From Collinsella sp. AM18-10 (GTDB lineage Bacteria > Actinomycetota > Coriobacteriia > Coriobacteriales > Coriobacteriaceae), in NCBI RefSeq assembly GCF_003471585.1, contig NZ_QRJO01000001.1:62001-126000 (forward strand): a DNA stretch of 64,000 bases, read 5' to 3'. This document shows positions 8,180-16,440 of the stretch, piece by piece. Each line of letters starts with the position of its first letter. Position 1 is the stretch's first letter. The position numbers and the translations under genes are program-made. Under the pieces are notes generated by a model, which saw nothing but the letters and a program-made list of their open reading frames with translations, ran no database searches and was not told the origin of the DNA.

Positions 8180-10621
8180 CTACCCCAGCGAGCGGTTGAG
8201 GGAGCCGAGCTCGTCGTTGCCCATGGTGCGCCACATTTGGAAGATGCAACCGCGTGCCAAGAAAAAGAAGCCGTTGTCGACCAGTTGCACAGCGGCATCT
8301 GCAAGCTGATTCGTCACGGCGGACACTGGCGGCAGCTCGAGTCCAGCCTTGCGGATGGTCTCGACCGCTTCCTCGAACGTCGGAGGCTCGCTGACGCCCA
8401 TCTCGTTCATAAGGCCCTGCATTTCTTCCAGCGCGCTGCTGCCCGACTCCTCGCCGCGCGGCACCAGACGGTAACAAGCCAGCGCCAGGTCGAGCTGATC
8501 GCAATTCCAATAGGCAAACGCCAAGCGATAGAACAGGTAGCCGATTGCAGAACGATCGCTGGCAATACGTAGGCCGTGGCGCGCTACCTCGATAATCTCG
8601 TCAAAGCGCTCCAGACGCGCAAGCACGTTGATGAGCGCAAAGTGCGATTGCATGGACGAGCGCGCCAGATCGTAAAGATGGCGCACCTCGGGCAGTGCTC
8701 GTTCAAAGTCCTCTTGCTCGGCGTAAAAGCTGCAGATCTCGTGCTGGGCAAAGTACAGCGCATCGGGCGCACGAAGGATTCGCACAGAGCGGTCTTCTTC
8801 CAACACCGGTAGCACCATGCGCACCAGCTGGTTGTCGCAGAACTGGGTCTGCACCGGGCCCGTCGCCAAAAGCTCAGCTACAGCACACTTGGCTTCCAGC
8901 TCCTCGACAAGGCGAGAAAAGCCCTCGAAAGCACCGGCTCGGTCAACTTTGGATTGCTCGCGCAGCTCGACGACGCGGGCGACATACGGATCGTTGTCCT
9001 CTTCCATGACCTCAAGCTCGTCAGCCGTATCAGCGAGCAGTAAATCGCGAAGCGCAGGCGGCAATGGACGATGGTCATCGCGTGGTCGGGCGTGAACCCC
9101 TGCAGGCTCAATCATGTCCGGTGCATCCGCCTCATATGCCTCGAGCAAATGCTTGCAGGGCATGTCGTCCATATCCATGCTCTCAAGATCCTTGGCGACA
9201 GAAACGCAATCGGCCAGATAAGCCGCACGGCCAAAGGAGTACGTTTTAACAACGCGCTCGCCCTGCTCGCCGTCGGGAGCCGCAATCTGCACGTAGCAGC
9301 GCGTGATGCAGGTGCCCGCGGCAAAACACGCTGCCGCAAGCGTGATTGCCACGCGCGCATCGTGCTCCGCGGCCCAGATCGTGCGCGTGTCCTCGTCCAG
9401 CTCGCGCCAGGCGACATCTTGAGCATCGTATTCACGTTGCGGCATGGCGTCCACAACAGACTGCCCAAACCGAACGAGCATAATCCCCTCGGCAACGTTT
9501 GCCCGATAGGTATAGTCGAGCCTTGTGACCACGTTAAGCGCCTCGACAATACGCGCGAAGCGGGTACGCACATCCCACTCACCGCCCGGCTGGCACGAAA
9601 CCGTTCCCGGTTTGGCCCACGGGTTATCGCTCGAGGCCGTATCGAGCAGTCGGGGAACATCGTTGGTCGTCTTAGCGATATGCCACGAATCAAAGAGTGC
9701 ACAGCCCTCAAGGCTCGGCGAGGATGCCGCGGGGGCCAATCCAGCCCCGATGCGCTCAAGGATGCCGGAGAGGCGGTTGAGACGGCACTCGATGGCAAGC
9801 AGCATGTCAATCTCGTCCTGGTCCAGCAGGCTACGATCAAAATTGAGATAGAAAAGCTTTGAACGATCAATGCGAGCCAGGCTCATCTCGGACTTGGCAG
9901 CGATGGTGCGCAGGCGGGGCAAGTCAATTTCACTCATAAGGGCAGCGGCATAGCGCTCGATACCGCTCGGATTCTCGGCATGGTCAACGCGGTAAAGCAG
10001 CGTCTCGATAGCATCAGGGAGCGGTGCCGTGTTAAAGCCCAAAAACACCTCGACCGGCTCGGGCAACTTTACGAGCTTGATCTTGTCGATAACATTTTGC
10101 ATACCCTCGTCGAGTCCGCCGGCGTCCGCCGTGCTCGCAATGGCATTTTCGGAGTCAGCGAATATCACGTAGCGCAGGAACATCGATGCCATGAACTCGC
10201 CGTAAGGAAGGGAGCGGGCTGAATTCCATGTCTCGTGGTCGGACTGCTCGCGCATGGGGCCTTCGGGAGAGCCGACAGTTTGCGCACACGCGCGCATTGC
10301 ACCGTTGGCTTCCCTTACCATAATCTCACCAATACTGGAATCCGACTCGTCAAGGACCAGTTCCATGTCGGGATCGTTGGGCAGCGGAGCCTCGCTGACG
10401 GGGCGGTCCACCTTGTACACCTCACCCGAAACGCTTACGTAGCCCAAAAGCGACACATGACTTTTGCCAACGAACTCGACGACATAACAAGATTCATGCT
10501 GATCCTCGCCAAAGAGTTTCCAGACCACGCCATATGAGCGTCCCGCAGGCTGCTCGGGCATCGCCGGAAAGCGCTTCTTGGGATCGAGAAACCTGAGCTT
10601 GTATGTCGGACGCTCTGCCAC
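8180..10621 (-). CDS. Large hypothetical protein with C-terminal TPR-like repeats
   Basis: 813 residues, no signal peptide and no membrane segment, so probably cytoplasmic. I do not recognise the N-terminal 550 residues, which are acidic and contain a few Cys. From about 600 to 760 the sequence is helical with TPR-like pairs (for example ALYFAQHEICSFYAEQEDFERA and IGYLFYRLAFAYWNCDQLDLALACY), suggesting a protein-protein interaction scaffold. The ATG at 10621 has no strong ribosome-binding site in view. It stands alone between the ATPase gene and the tRNA-Arg cluster, and GC content matches the neighbours. Function unknown; I find no enzymatic motif. Confidence 0.75.
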   Translation of the reverse strand: MAERPTYKLRFLDPKKRFPAMPEQPAGRSYGVVWKLFGEDQHESCYVVEFVGKSHVSLLGYVSVSGEVYKVDRPVSEAPLPNDPDMELVLDESDSSIGEIMVREANGAMRACAQTVGSPEGPMREQSDHETWNSARSLPYGEFMASMFLRYVIFADSENAIASTADAGGLDEGMQNVIDKIKLVKLPEPVEVFLGFNTAPLPDAIETLLYRVDHAENPSGIERYAAALMSEIDLPRLRTIAAKSEMSLARIDRSKLFYLNFDRSLLDQDEIDMLLAIECRLNRLSGILERIGAGLAPAASSPSLEGCALFDSWHIAKTTNDVPRLLDTASSDNPWAKPGTVSCQPGGEWDVRTRFARIVEALNVVTRLDYTYRANVAEGIMLVRFGQSVVDAMPQREYDAQDVAWRELDEDTRTIWAAEHDARVAITLAAACFAAGTCITRCYVQIAAPDGEQGERVVKTYSFGRAAYLADCVSVAKDLESMDMDDMPCKHLLEAYEADAPDMIEPAGVHARPRDDHRPLPPALRDLLLADTADELEVMEEDNDPYVARVVELREQSKVDRAGAFEGFSRLVEELEAKCAVAELLATGPVQTQFCDNQLVRMVLPVLEEDRSVRILRAPDALYFAQHEICSFYAEQEDFERALPEVRHLYDLARSSMQSHFALINVLARLERFDEIIEVARHGLRIASDRSAIGYLFYRLAFAYWNCDQLDLALACYRLVPRGEESGSSALEEMQGLMNEMGVSEPPTFEEAVETIRKAGLELPPVSAVTNQLADAAVQLVDNGFFFLARGCIFQMWRTMGNDELGSLNRSLG

Positions 10622-10719
10622 GAAATATCACCCTGATCGGTCGTCTAGAGAAGGAGCGGTCGCGGATGGGCCGCGACACCTACTCGGAATCTTACACGAG
10701 TCAATAAGAAATAGTCCGC

Positions 10720-11015
10720 TTTACGCCCGCGCCTCGACCGAGGTTCGAATCCATGCAGTGCTTACGTAAAAGAAAAGCCCCCGTTGCCGGGAGCTTTAAT
10801 CTCAAATGGTGCGGCGTATAGGATTCCGCGCATCCGCTGCGCGGATCCGCACCGGCTTCGCCCGCCTGCCGGCGCGCTCGCCCGCGGGCTAAAAACGCTC
10901 CGCGTTTTCTTTACGCCCGCGCCTCGACCGAGGTTCGAATCCATGCGGTGTTTACGTAAAAGAAAAGCCCCCGTTGCCGGGAGCTTTAATCTCAAATGGT
11001 GCGGCGTATAGGATT
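10720..11015. repeat. tRNA-tail tandem unit next to the first tRNA-Arg
   Basis: A block of about 106 bp at 10720-10825 is repeated almost exactly at 10910-11015, offset 190 bp. It holds the inverted T-arm (GAGGTTCGAATCC, 10740 and 10930), a terminator hairpin with T-rich tail, and the tRNA-Arg 3' end up to GGATT of the T-arm. The distal copy breaks off there and the proximal copy continues as the complete tRNA. The core (10826-10909) contains ATCCGC/GCGGAT and AAAACGC/GCGTTTT hairpins. Together with the other units it explains most of the 1.2-kb gene-free stretch 10622-11848. Confidence 0.85.
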
Positions 11016-11073
11016 CGAACCTATGACGTTCTGATTCGTAGTCAGACCCTCTATCCAGCTGAGGTAACGCCGC
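10997..11073 (-). tRNA. tRNA-Arg (anticodon ACG), copy 1
   Basis: 77 nt with encoded CCA. Acceptor GCGGCGT/ACGCCGC, anticodon loop CTACGAA with anticodon ACG, T-loop TTCGAAT. Identical in body to the two other copies in this cluster. Followed on the minus strand by a terminator (AGCTCCCGGCAACGGGGGCT then TTTTCTTTT). Confidence 0.96.
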
Positions 11074-11229
11074 GACTTGTTGATTATTATGCACATGGAC
11101 TGAATAATGGTCAAGCATTTTTTCAAAAAAAGTTATCGAATTTGATTTTTACTCATTTGATGCAGTCGATCGAATCGATACTTTCAAACACGGCGAAAGC
11201 AACTCCTCAAGTATGTCGACATATAAGAA

Positions 11230-11252
11230 AAGCCTCCGTTACCGGAGGCTTT
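11230..11252 (-). terminator. Terminator of tRNA-Arg copy 2
   Basis: Minus-strand hairpin AAGCCTCCGGTAACGGAGGCTT followed by a T-rich tail. This copy has no duplicated tail unit after it. Confidence 0.75.
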
Positions 11253-11262
11253 AAAGTTCAGT

Positions 11263-11339
11263 TGGTGCGGCGTATAGGATTCGAACCTATGACGTTCTGA
11301 TTCGTAGTCAGACCCTCTATCCAGCTGAGGTAACGCCGC
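11263..11339 (-). tRNA. tRNA-Arg (anticodon ACG), copy 2
   Basis: 77 nt including CCA, same body as copies 1 and 3, anticodon ACG, with its own terminator. It is the only Arg copy without a chimeric tail unit beyond it. Confidence 0.96.
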
Positions 11340-11425
11340 AACGCACGGATTATTATGCACGCGAGCCCCCGATGGGTCAAGCGACAATTAGAAAAAATTT
11401 TACGGAGTGATAATTAAGTTGTTCG

Positions 11426-11713
11426 TGCCTCGACCGAGGTTCGAATCCATGCGGTGTTGCCATAAAAGAAAAGCCCCCGTTGCCGGAGGCTTTCAATTTC
11501 AATTGGTGCGGCGTATAGGATTCCGCGCATCCGCTTCGCGGATCCGCATCGGCTTCGCCCGCCTGCCGGCGTGCTCGCCCGCTCGCTACGGACGCTCCGC
11601 GTCCGCTTCACGCTCGTGCCTCGACCGAGGTTCGAATCCATGCATCGTCCGCCTAAAAGAAAAGCCCCCGTTGCCGGAGGCTTTCAATTTCAATTGGTGC
11701 GGCGTATAGGATT
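11426..11713. repeat. tRNA-tail tandem unit next to the third tRNA-Arg
   Basis: Same organisation as the unit at 10720-11015, with an offset of about 191 bp. Inverted T-arm GAGGTTCGAATCC starts at 11436 and 11627, each followed by the terminator and the tRNA-Arg 3' end. The core (11522-11610) has ATCCGC/GCGGAT and, in place of AAAACGC/GCGTTTT, the compensated pair GGACGC/GCGTCC. Confidence 0.85.
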
Positions 11714-11771
11714 CGAACCTATGACGTTCTGATTCGTAGTCAGACCCTCTATCCAGCTGAGGTAACGCCGC
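11695..11771 (-). tRNA. tRNA-Arg (anticodon ACG), copy 3
   Basis: 77 nt including CCA, same sequence as the other copies; first of the three in the direction of transcription. Its terminator (AAGCCTCCGGCAACGGGGGCTT with T-rich tail) lies at about 11660-11683. Confidence 0.96.
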
Positions 11772-11848
11772 AGCGCAAGACATATAAAACCACTTTAGCT
11801 TATTGGAGTCAAGCACAATCTCAAACTTTTTTGTGAAACGCAGTTTTG

Positions 11849-12226
11849 TCATGCTGCTCCGCATATACCGTCGTTCCCCGTACGATCGATTGGCTTTTCG
11901 ATCACGTCAAACTTAGCATCAAGTTCCCTCAGGAGCGATCTCACCCGCTGGGCACAATCATAATCGGCAAACGAGATACTCAACATGCGAGCAACCTGGT
12001 TAGATGTCCGGACCCCATAGAAATGCTCCAGGGCCACAAGCCCCTCGTGCGCCACAAACGTCTCAACCACATGCGTCGACTCCTCGTAGCACCATTGGGT
12101 CAACGGACCCTCGCTCGTCTGTCGAACCACCAGGCCACCCATGCCAGACGGCTCACACGTCACAAGCAGGTACTCCCCGCCCTCGTCGCTCTCAAACAAA
12201 ACCACCCGATCATCAAACAGCTCCAT
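11849..12226 (-). CDS. Hypothetical protein, 125 residues
   Basis: Small acidic soluble protein I do not recognise. No signal peptide, membrane helix or known catalytic motif is visible; it has two Cys near 75-95 and an alternating pattern at the N-terminus suggesting a beta sheet (RVVLFESDEGGEYLLVT). The start ATG is preceded by AAAGGGGACGCG, a good ribosome-binding site. It is a single gene between tRNA-Arg and serS. A GAAC-N4-GTTC palindrome resembling the Gram-positive LexA box lies about 60 bases upstream near a possible promoter, so it may be DNA-damage inducible; this is inference. Confidence 0.7.
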   Translation of the reverse strand: MELFDDRVVLFESDEGGEYLLVTCEPSGMGGLVVRQTSEGPLTQWCYEESTHVVETFVAHEGLVALEHFYGVRTSNQVARMLSISFADYDCAQRVRSLLRELDAKFDVIEKPIDRTGNDGICGAA

Positions 12227-12286
12227 CGCGTCCCCTTTCTCTCGCTCTTATTTAGCAAAAGCATAGCAGGTAGATGGCTGTATACA

Positions 12287-12298
12287 GAACAGTTGTTC
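12287..12298. promoter_or_regulatory. LexA-box-like palindrome
   Basis: GAACAGTTGTTC fits GAAC-N4-GTTC, the core shared by Bacillus and mycobacterial SOS boxes, with one flanking base matching (G on the right). On the minus strand it overlaps the -35 position of a possible promoter with TATGCT at 12260-12265, upstream of the gene at 11849-12226. Confidence 0.45.
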
Positions 12299-12344
12299 GT
12301 GTGTTTTCTATTGAGCTGTCCGCACAGCATGGTATGGCCGCACA

Positions 12345-12374
12345 CAAAAAGGGCACCCCAAAAAGGAGTGCCCT
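12345..12374 (-). terminator. Terminator of serS
   Basis: Minus-strand stem AGGGCACTCC/GGGGTGCCCT followed by five T residues, 24 bases after the serS stop. Confidence 0.85.
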
Positions 12375-12397
12375 AGCAAATCGCTTATGCAGCCAAT

Positions 12398-13681
12398 CTA
12401 CGCGACCGGCTCGATCTTCTCGAGGCCGCCCATGTAGGGACGCAGAACCTCGGGGATCGTGATGGTGCCGTCAGCGTTCTGGTAGTTCTCCAGAATGGCT
12501 GCCATGGTACGGCCAGCCGGCAGACCGGAACCGTTGAGGGTGTGCAGATAGCGCGAACCCTTGAAGTTCTCGGGGTCGCGATACTTGATGTTGGCGCGAC
12601 GGGCCTGGAAGTCACCGCAGTTGGAGCAGGAGCTGATCTCCTTGTAGGCGTTGTAGCTCGGCAGCCAGACCTCGACGTCGTAGGTCTGACGGGCAGAGAA
12701 GCCCAGGTCGCCGGTGCACAGGCTAATCACGCGATACGGAAGACCCAGCTGCTGCAGCAGGAACTCGGCCTCGGCGGTCATACTCTCGAGCTCCTCGTCG
12801 GACTCCTCCGGCTTGGCAAACTTGACCATCTCGACCTTGTCGAACTCGTGCTGGCGAATGATGCCGCGGGTGTCGCGACCAGCGGAACCGGCCTCCTCAC
12901 GGAAGCAGGGGGTGAAGGCGGTGTAGCGGCGCGGCAGGGTATCGGCGTCGAGGACCTCACCGGCGTGCAGGTTGGTGAGCACGACCTCGGCGGTGGGGAT
13001 CAGGAAGTTGTCGCCCGAGACGTGATAGGCGTCGTCCTCGAACTTGGGCAGCTGACCCGTGCCGAACATGGTCTGACGCTTGACGACGATGGGCGGCCAC
13101 CACTCCTTGAAGCCACGGCTCGTGTGCGTATCCAGGAAGAAGTTGATAAGGGCGCGCTCCAGGCGGGCGCCGGCGCCACCGAGAACGGTGAAGCGGCTGC
13201 CGGAGAGCTTGTTGCCGCGCTCGAAGTCGAGGATGTCGAGGTCGGTGCCCAGATCCCAGTGCGGCTTAAAGTCAAAGTCGAACTCGCGCGGGGTGCCCCA
13301 ACGACGGCGCTCGATGTTCTCGTCCTCGTCCTTGCCGTACGGCGTGGCCTCGCAAGGAATGTTGGGCAGGTGAGCCATGAAGTCGTACTGCTCCTGCTCG
13401 AGGGCGGTGCGGCGCTCGGCCAGACCGTCAATCTTCTCGTTGACGGCGCGCACGGCCTCTTTGGCGGCCTCGGCCTCGTCCTTCTTGCCCTCCTTCATCA
13501 GGGCGCCGATCTTCTTGGACTCGGCATTGCGCGTGGCTTGAAGTTCCTCGACCTCGGTGATGACGGCACGACGCTCGTCGTCGAGCTCAAAGAACTTCTC
13601 GCGATCCCAAGACGTCTGGCGGTTAGCCATGGCGACATCGATGGCATCGGGGTTCTCGCGAACAAACTTGATATCAAGCAT
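12398..13681 (-). CDS. serS: Seryl-tRNA synthetase
   Basis: Charges tRNA-Ser with serine in the cytoplasm. The 427-residue protein begins at the ATG at 13681 ([10 protein letters not shown]) preceded by GGAGG; the frame extends nine codons further up but without a ribosome-binding site. An N-terminal helical arm (about 30-100) precedes the class II catalytic core. Motif 2 ([15 protein letters not shown]) and motif 3 ([18 protein letters not shown]) are clear. Length and order match the family. It is monocistronic with its own terminator, and is divergent from a small membrane-protein gene. No T-box leader is seen upstream. Confidence 0.97.
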   Translation of the reverse strand: MLDIKFVRENPDAIDVAMANRQTSWDREKFFELDDERRAVITEVEELQATRNAESKKIGALMKEGKKDEAEAAKEAVRAVNEKIDGLAERRTALEQEQYDFMAHLPNIPCEATPYGKDEDENIERRRWGTPREFDFDFKPHWDLGTDLDILDFERGNKLSGSRFTVLGGAGARLERALINFFLDTHTSRGFKEWWPPIVVKRQTMFGTGQLPKFEDDAYHVSGDNFLIPTAEVVLTNLHAGEVLDADTLPRRYTAFTPCFREEAGSAGRDTRGIIRQHEFDKVEMVKFAKPEESDEELESMTAEAEFLLQQLGLPYRVISLCTGDLGFSARQTYDVEVWLPSYNAYKEISSCSNCGDFQARRANIKYRDPENFKGSRYLHTLNGSGLPAGRTMAAILENYQNADGTITIPEVLRPYMGGLEKIEPVA

Positions 13682-13792
13682 TAGATCCTCCGGCGATATA
13701 CATTCCATTTAGGTTGCAACCTTGTACATGTATGGGCAAGTATATACTTATGAGCGTTTACGACCCAACTCAACTACGCAAGAAGGCACCCA

Positions 13793-13966
13793 ATGGACGC
13801 AGTTTTTTCCTTTTTGTTTGGCACCCGCACCGGTTTTGCCATCCTTTTCGCCGGCGGCATCCTGCTGTTTGCGATTATTGCCTTTGTAATGGAGAAGCGC
13901 ACCCATAAGATGTATGTCGACCGCGGCCCCAAGTCCGAGGACGAAGAAGACAGCTTCTGGGACTAA
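13793..13966 (+). CDS. Small single-pass membrane protein, 57 residues
   Basis: An ATG at 13793 preceded by AAGAAGG opens 57 codons and ends with TAA at 13964. The product has a hydrophobic span at about 12-34 (GFAILFAGGILLFAIIAFV) followed by a charged tail of basic then acidic residues, ending FWD. I do not recognise it. A good ribosome-binding site, normal codon use and a terminator directly after the stop support a real gene. It is divergent from serS and convergent with proC. Confidence 0.65.
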   Translation: MDAVFSFLFGTRTGFAILFAGGILLFAIIAFVMEKRTHKMYVDRGPKSEDEEDSFWD

Positions 13967-14123
13967 CCTGCCAAAAAGGGACAGGTTTATTTTGGTCGGT
14001 TTTATCTGGGCAAACGCAAGTGCCCCGCAACTGGAATTGAGCCAGTTGCGGGGCGCTTTTCGCTAAAAGGACAAAACCGCAGGAAAAACCTGCCAACATA
14101 AACCTGTCCCTAAATAGCAGGTT
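13965..14123. repeat. MITE-like inverted repeat between convergent genes
   Basis: Terminal arms of 31 bp (13965-13995 and 14093-14123) match at 26 positions when one is inverted; the shared core is GGGACAGGTTTAT. Inside sits a perfect 13-bp stem (14022-14034 with 14042-14054) followed by TTTT. The arms touch the stop codons of both flanking genes. It can serve as a two-way terminator. The arm sequence looks like a mobile small repeat, but no transposase is present here. Confidence 0.65.
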
Positions 14124-14894
14124 TTACTGGAGGGTTGCGTCGATTGCCTTGACCAGGGCGCTGCGCATGCCGGCGTCCTCGAGCGCGACGACGCCCTTGA
14201 TGGTGGCACCGCCGGGCGAGCACACGGCATCCTTCATCGCTGCGGGATGCTGACCGGTTGCGAGCTGCAGCTTTGCCGTACCCAGCACCATCTGGCTCAC
14301 AATGCGATAGGCATCAGCACGCGGGATACCGTGCTTGACCGCTGCATCGCCCAGGGCCTCGATTGCCATAGCGACAAATGCCGGAGCGCAACCACCCACC
14401 GTGCCGCCCACAAACAGCAGGCTTGTGTCGAGCTCGACGACAGCGCCAAGCTTACCGAGCAGGTCGAGCACCACAGCACGCTGCTCGTCGTTAAGCGTCG
14501 AAGCCTTCTCGCAGGCGATGACGCCCTCGCCTACCGAAACCGGCGTGTTGGGCACCGTCGAGATATGCGCGACGCCCGGCAGGACCTGCTCCCACTTGGC
14601 ACTGTCCCAGGTCCAGGCAACCGACAGAACGACCTTTTTGGCAAGAGCATCCTTGAGCGGGGCGAATACCTTCTCGATCATGTACGGTTTGACCGCAGCG
14701 ACCACGATATCGGATGCGGCGACAACCTCGGCGGCATCGTGGCAGGCGACCATGCCGCGCGCCTCGCAGCGCTCAACCAGCGCGTCGTAGCGACCCGCGC
14801 AGGCGCACATGTCGCTCGCAGCTACACCGGCAGCGATCCAGCCATCGGCCATAGCGCTCGCCATATTGCCAAAACCGACAAATCCAATCTTCAT
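14124..14894 (-). CDS. proC: Pyrroline-5-carboxylate reductase
   Basis: Last step of proline synthesis: NAD(P)H-dependent reduction of pyrroline-5-carboxylate. 256 residues. The N-terminal Rossmann motif is GFGNMASAMADG; the cofactor-binding VVAAVKPYMI stretch and the C-terminal signature around GGTVGGCAPAFVAMAIEAL and SPGGATIKGVVALE are conserved. Length is usual. It begins at ATG 14894 with a weak AGGACTATGAG ribosome-binding region and lies about 70 bases downstream of rlmH. No proA or proB is nearby, so it is an unlinked proC. Confidence 0.95.
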   Translation of the reverse strand: MKIGFVGFGNMASAMADGWIAAGVAASDMCACAGRYDALVERCEARGMVACHDAAEVVAASDIVVAAVKPYMIEKVFAPLKDALAKKVVLSVAWTWDSAKWEQVLPGVAHISTVPNTPVSVGEGVIACEKASTLNDEQRAVVLDLLGKLGAVVELDTSLLFVGGTVGGCAPAFVAMAIEALGDAAVKHGIPRADAYRIVSQMVLGTAKLQLATGQHPAAMKDAVCSPGGATIKGVVALEDAGMRSALVKAIDATLQ

Positions 14895-14967
14895 ATCTCA
14901 TAGTCCTTTCAGACACATTCCTCAAAACGAAAGGTATTGTCCCACGCCATTGTTTCGTATTGCCGAC

Positions 14968-15438
14968 CTATTTGTGATACGGCTCGCCACGACTGATCTT
15001 GCAGGCACGGTAAATCTGCTCCAGCAGCACCACACGCGCCAGGTTATGCGGCAAGGTAATGCGTCCAAAGCTGAGCATCTCGTCGGCTCGTGCGCGCACG
15101 TCATCGCTCACGCCGTCCGAACCGCCGATTACAAAGGCAATGTCGCTGCTGCCTCGCAGCATAAGATCGTCGAGCCTCGCCGAAAACTCCTCGCTCGAGC
15201 GCTCCTTGCCCTCGATAGCCAGCAGGATCACATGCGCTCGAGATGGCAAGGCGGCAAGAATCGCCGCCCCCTCCTTGTCGCGCGCGGCATCCACGCCGCC
15301 CGCCTTAGCCGGGTCGATATCGGCCACCTCGCGGATATCCACCTTGGCATAGGCACCTAGGCGCTTGGTGTACTCAGCGCACGCGTCCTTCCAAAAGCGC
15401 TCCTTGAGCTTACCGACGCAAACGACGGTGTATTTCAC
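14968..15438 (-). CDS. rlmH: 23S rRNA (pseudouridine1915-N3)-methyltransferase RlmH
   Basis: SPOUT-family methyltransferase acting on helix 69 of 23S rRNA, using SAM. 156 residues, the standard length. The family landmarks LLAIEGKERSSEEFSARLDDL, VIGGSDGVSDDVRARAD and the C-terminal LPHNLARVVLLEQIYRACKISRGEPYHK block are all present (the last contains the conserved EQIYRA and the terminal YHK). The start ATG is 6 bases after the SPFH gene stop, so the two are probably co-transcribed. Confidence 0.96.
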   Translation of the reverse strand: MKYTVVCVGKLKERFWKDACAEYTKRLGAYAKVDIREVADIDPAKAGGVDAARDKEGAAILAALPSRAHVILLAIEGKERSSEEFSARLDDLMLRGSSDIAFVIGGSDGVSDDVRARADEMLSFGRITLPHNLARVVLLEQIYRACKISRGEPYHK

Positions 15439-15444
15439 GCGCGT

Positions 15445-16383
15445 CTACTCCTTCGAATCGTTTTGAACTTTGCCGGCGGCCAGCATCTGCTCGAACATCG
15501 AGGCCGACTGCGAAAAGTCGCTCGGCAGCACGACCGTCGAGGTTTTACCCGTGCGAGCGAACTCCGTCATCATCTCAGACCACTGCGTAAACATGAACAG
15601 TTGGTTGGCCTCGTCATTGCCGACACCCGTCTCCTGGATGATCTCGAGCGAATCTTTGATACCCAGTGCGATGGCCTTGCGCTGGTTGGCGATGCCCTCG
15701 CCCGCCTTTTCCATTGCCTCGGCCTCGGCGGTCGCCTCGGTGACGCGCTTGATGCGGTCTGCCTCGGCGAGCTCCTGTGCCGCAGCGCGCTTGCGCTGGG
15801 CGGCGTTGATGTCGTTCATGGAGTTCTCAACCTCGGTCGGCAGTGCGATTTTGGTGATGAGCGTCGACACGAGGGTGAAGCCGTAGGCGGCCATCTGCTC
15901 GGAAACGGTAGCGTTGACATCCTTGGCGATGTCATCCTTCTTGGCAAAGACCTCATCGAGCGTGTAGACGGGGATGGAGGAGCGCAGGGCGTCGGTGATG
16001 AAGTCGCGCATCTGGTCGACGGGCTCCTGCAGCATGTAGTAGCTCTTGTAGATGCCCGAATCTGCCGGGCCGGCGCCCATGTCATAGCTCACGTGGTACT
16101 GAGCGGAGACCTCAAGGCCAATGGTCACGTTGTCCTGGGTCTTAACGTCGATGCCAAAACCATTTTTCATGGTGCGCAGACTCACCGTGGCGGCCTTGCG
16201 GTCAATCACGGGCACCTTCACGTGGAAGCCCGCGTTGACGATACGATTGAACTTACCCAAGCGCTCGATGATCACAGCGTGCTGCTGCTCAACGACGTAG
16301 CAGGCGTTGGGGAGCAGCAACAACAGGATGATGATGGGAATCAAAAGGCTGGTAAGGGCGGCGATGATACCGGAAAACAGCAT
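15445..16383 (-). CDS. SPFH/band-7 membrane protein (QmcA/stomatin-like)
   Basis: Membrane-anchored SPFH protein of 312 residues. A single N-terminal hydrophobic segment (about 5-28) is followed by the band-7 domain (NACYVVEQQHAVIIERLGKFNRIVNAGFH) to about 190 and a coiled region (AAAQELAEADRIKRVTEATAEAEAMEKAGEG), then a short tail. I start at ATG 16383, preceded by AGAGGAGAG. Such proteins form membrane-microdomain scaffolds or assist proteases; no NfeD partner is adjacent. Its 5' end abuts the truncated tRNA-tail unit of tRNA-Leu. Confidence 0.88.
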   Translation of the reverse strand: MLFSGIIAALTSLLIPIIILLLLLPNACYVVEQQHAVIIERLGKFNRIVNAGFHVKVPVIDRKAATVSLRTMKNGFGIDVKTQDNVTIGLEVSAQYHVSYDMGAGPADSGIYKSYYMLQEPVDQMRDFITDALRSSIPVYTLDEVFAKKDDIAKDVNATVSEQMAAYGFTLVSTLITKIALPTEVENSMNDINAAQRKRAAAQELAEADRIKRVTEATAEAEAMEKAGEGIANQRKAIALGIKDSLEIIQETGVGNDEANQLFMFTQWSEMMTEFARTGKTSTVVLPSDFSQSASMFEQMLAAGKVQNDSKE

Positions 16384-16440
16384 GGTCTCTCCTCTGATAG
16401 GCACACGTTGGCATTAGGATACCCGTCCAAGGAGATCGTG

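Noticed and set aside
10808..10825. Extra tRNA-Arg-like 3' ends as separate tRNA genes
   Set aside because: They lack the D-arm, anticodon arm and half of the T-arm; they are parts of the tail-duplication units.
10720..11771. tRNA-tail repeats as a CRISPR array
   Set aside because: Only two copies per locus, repeat units are tRNA fragments, and no cas gene is nearby.
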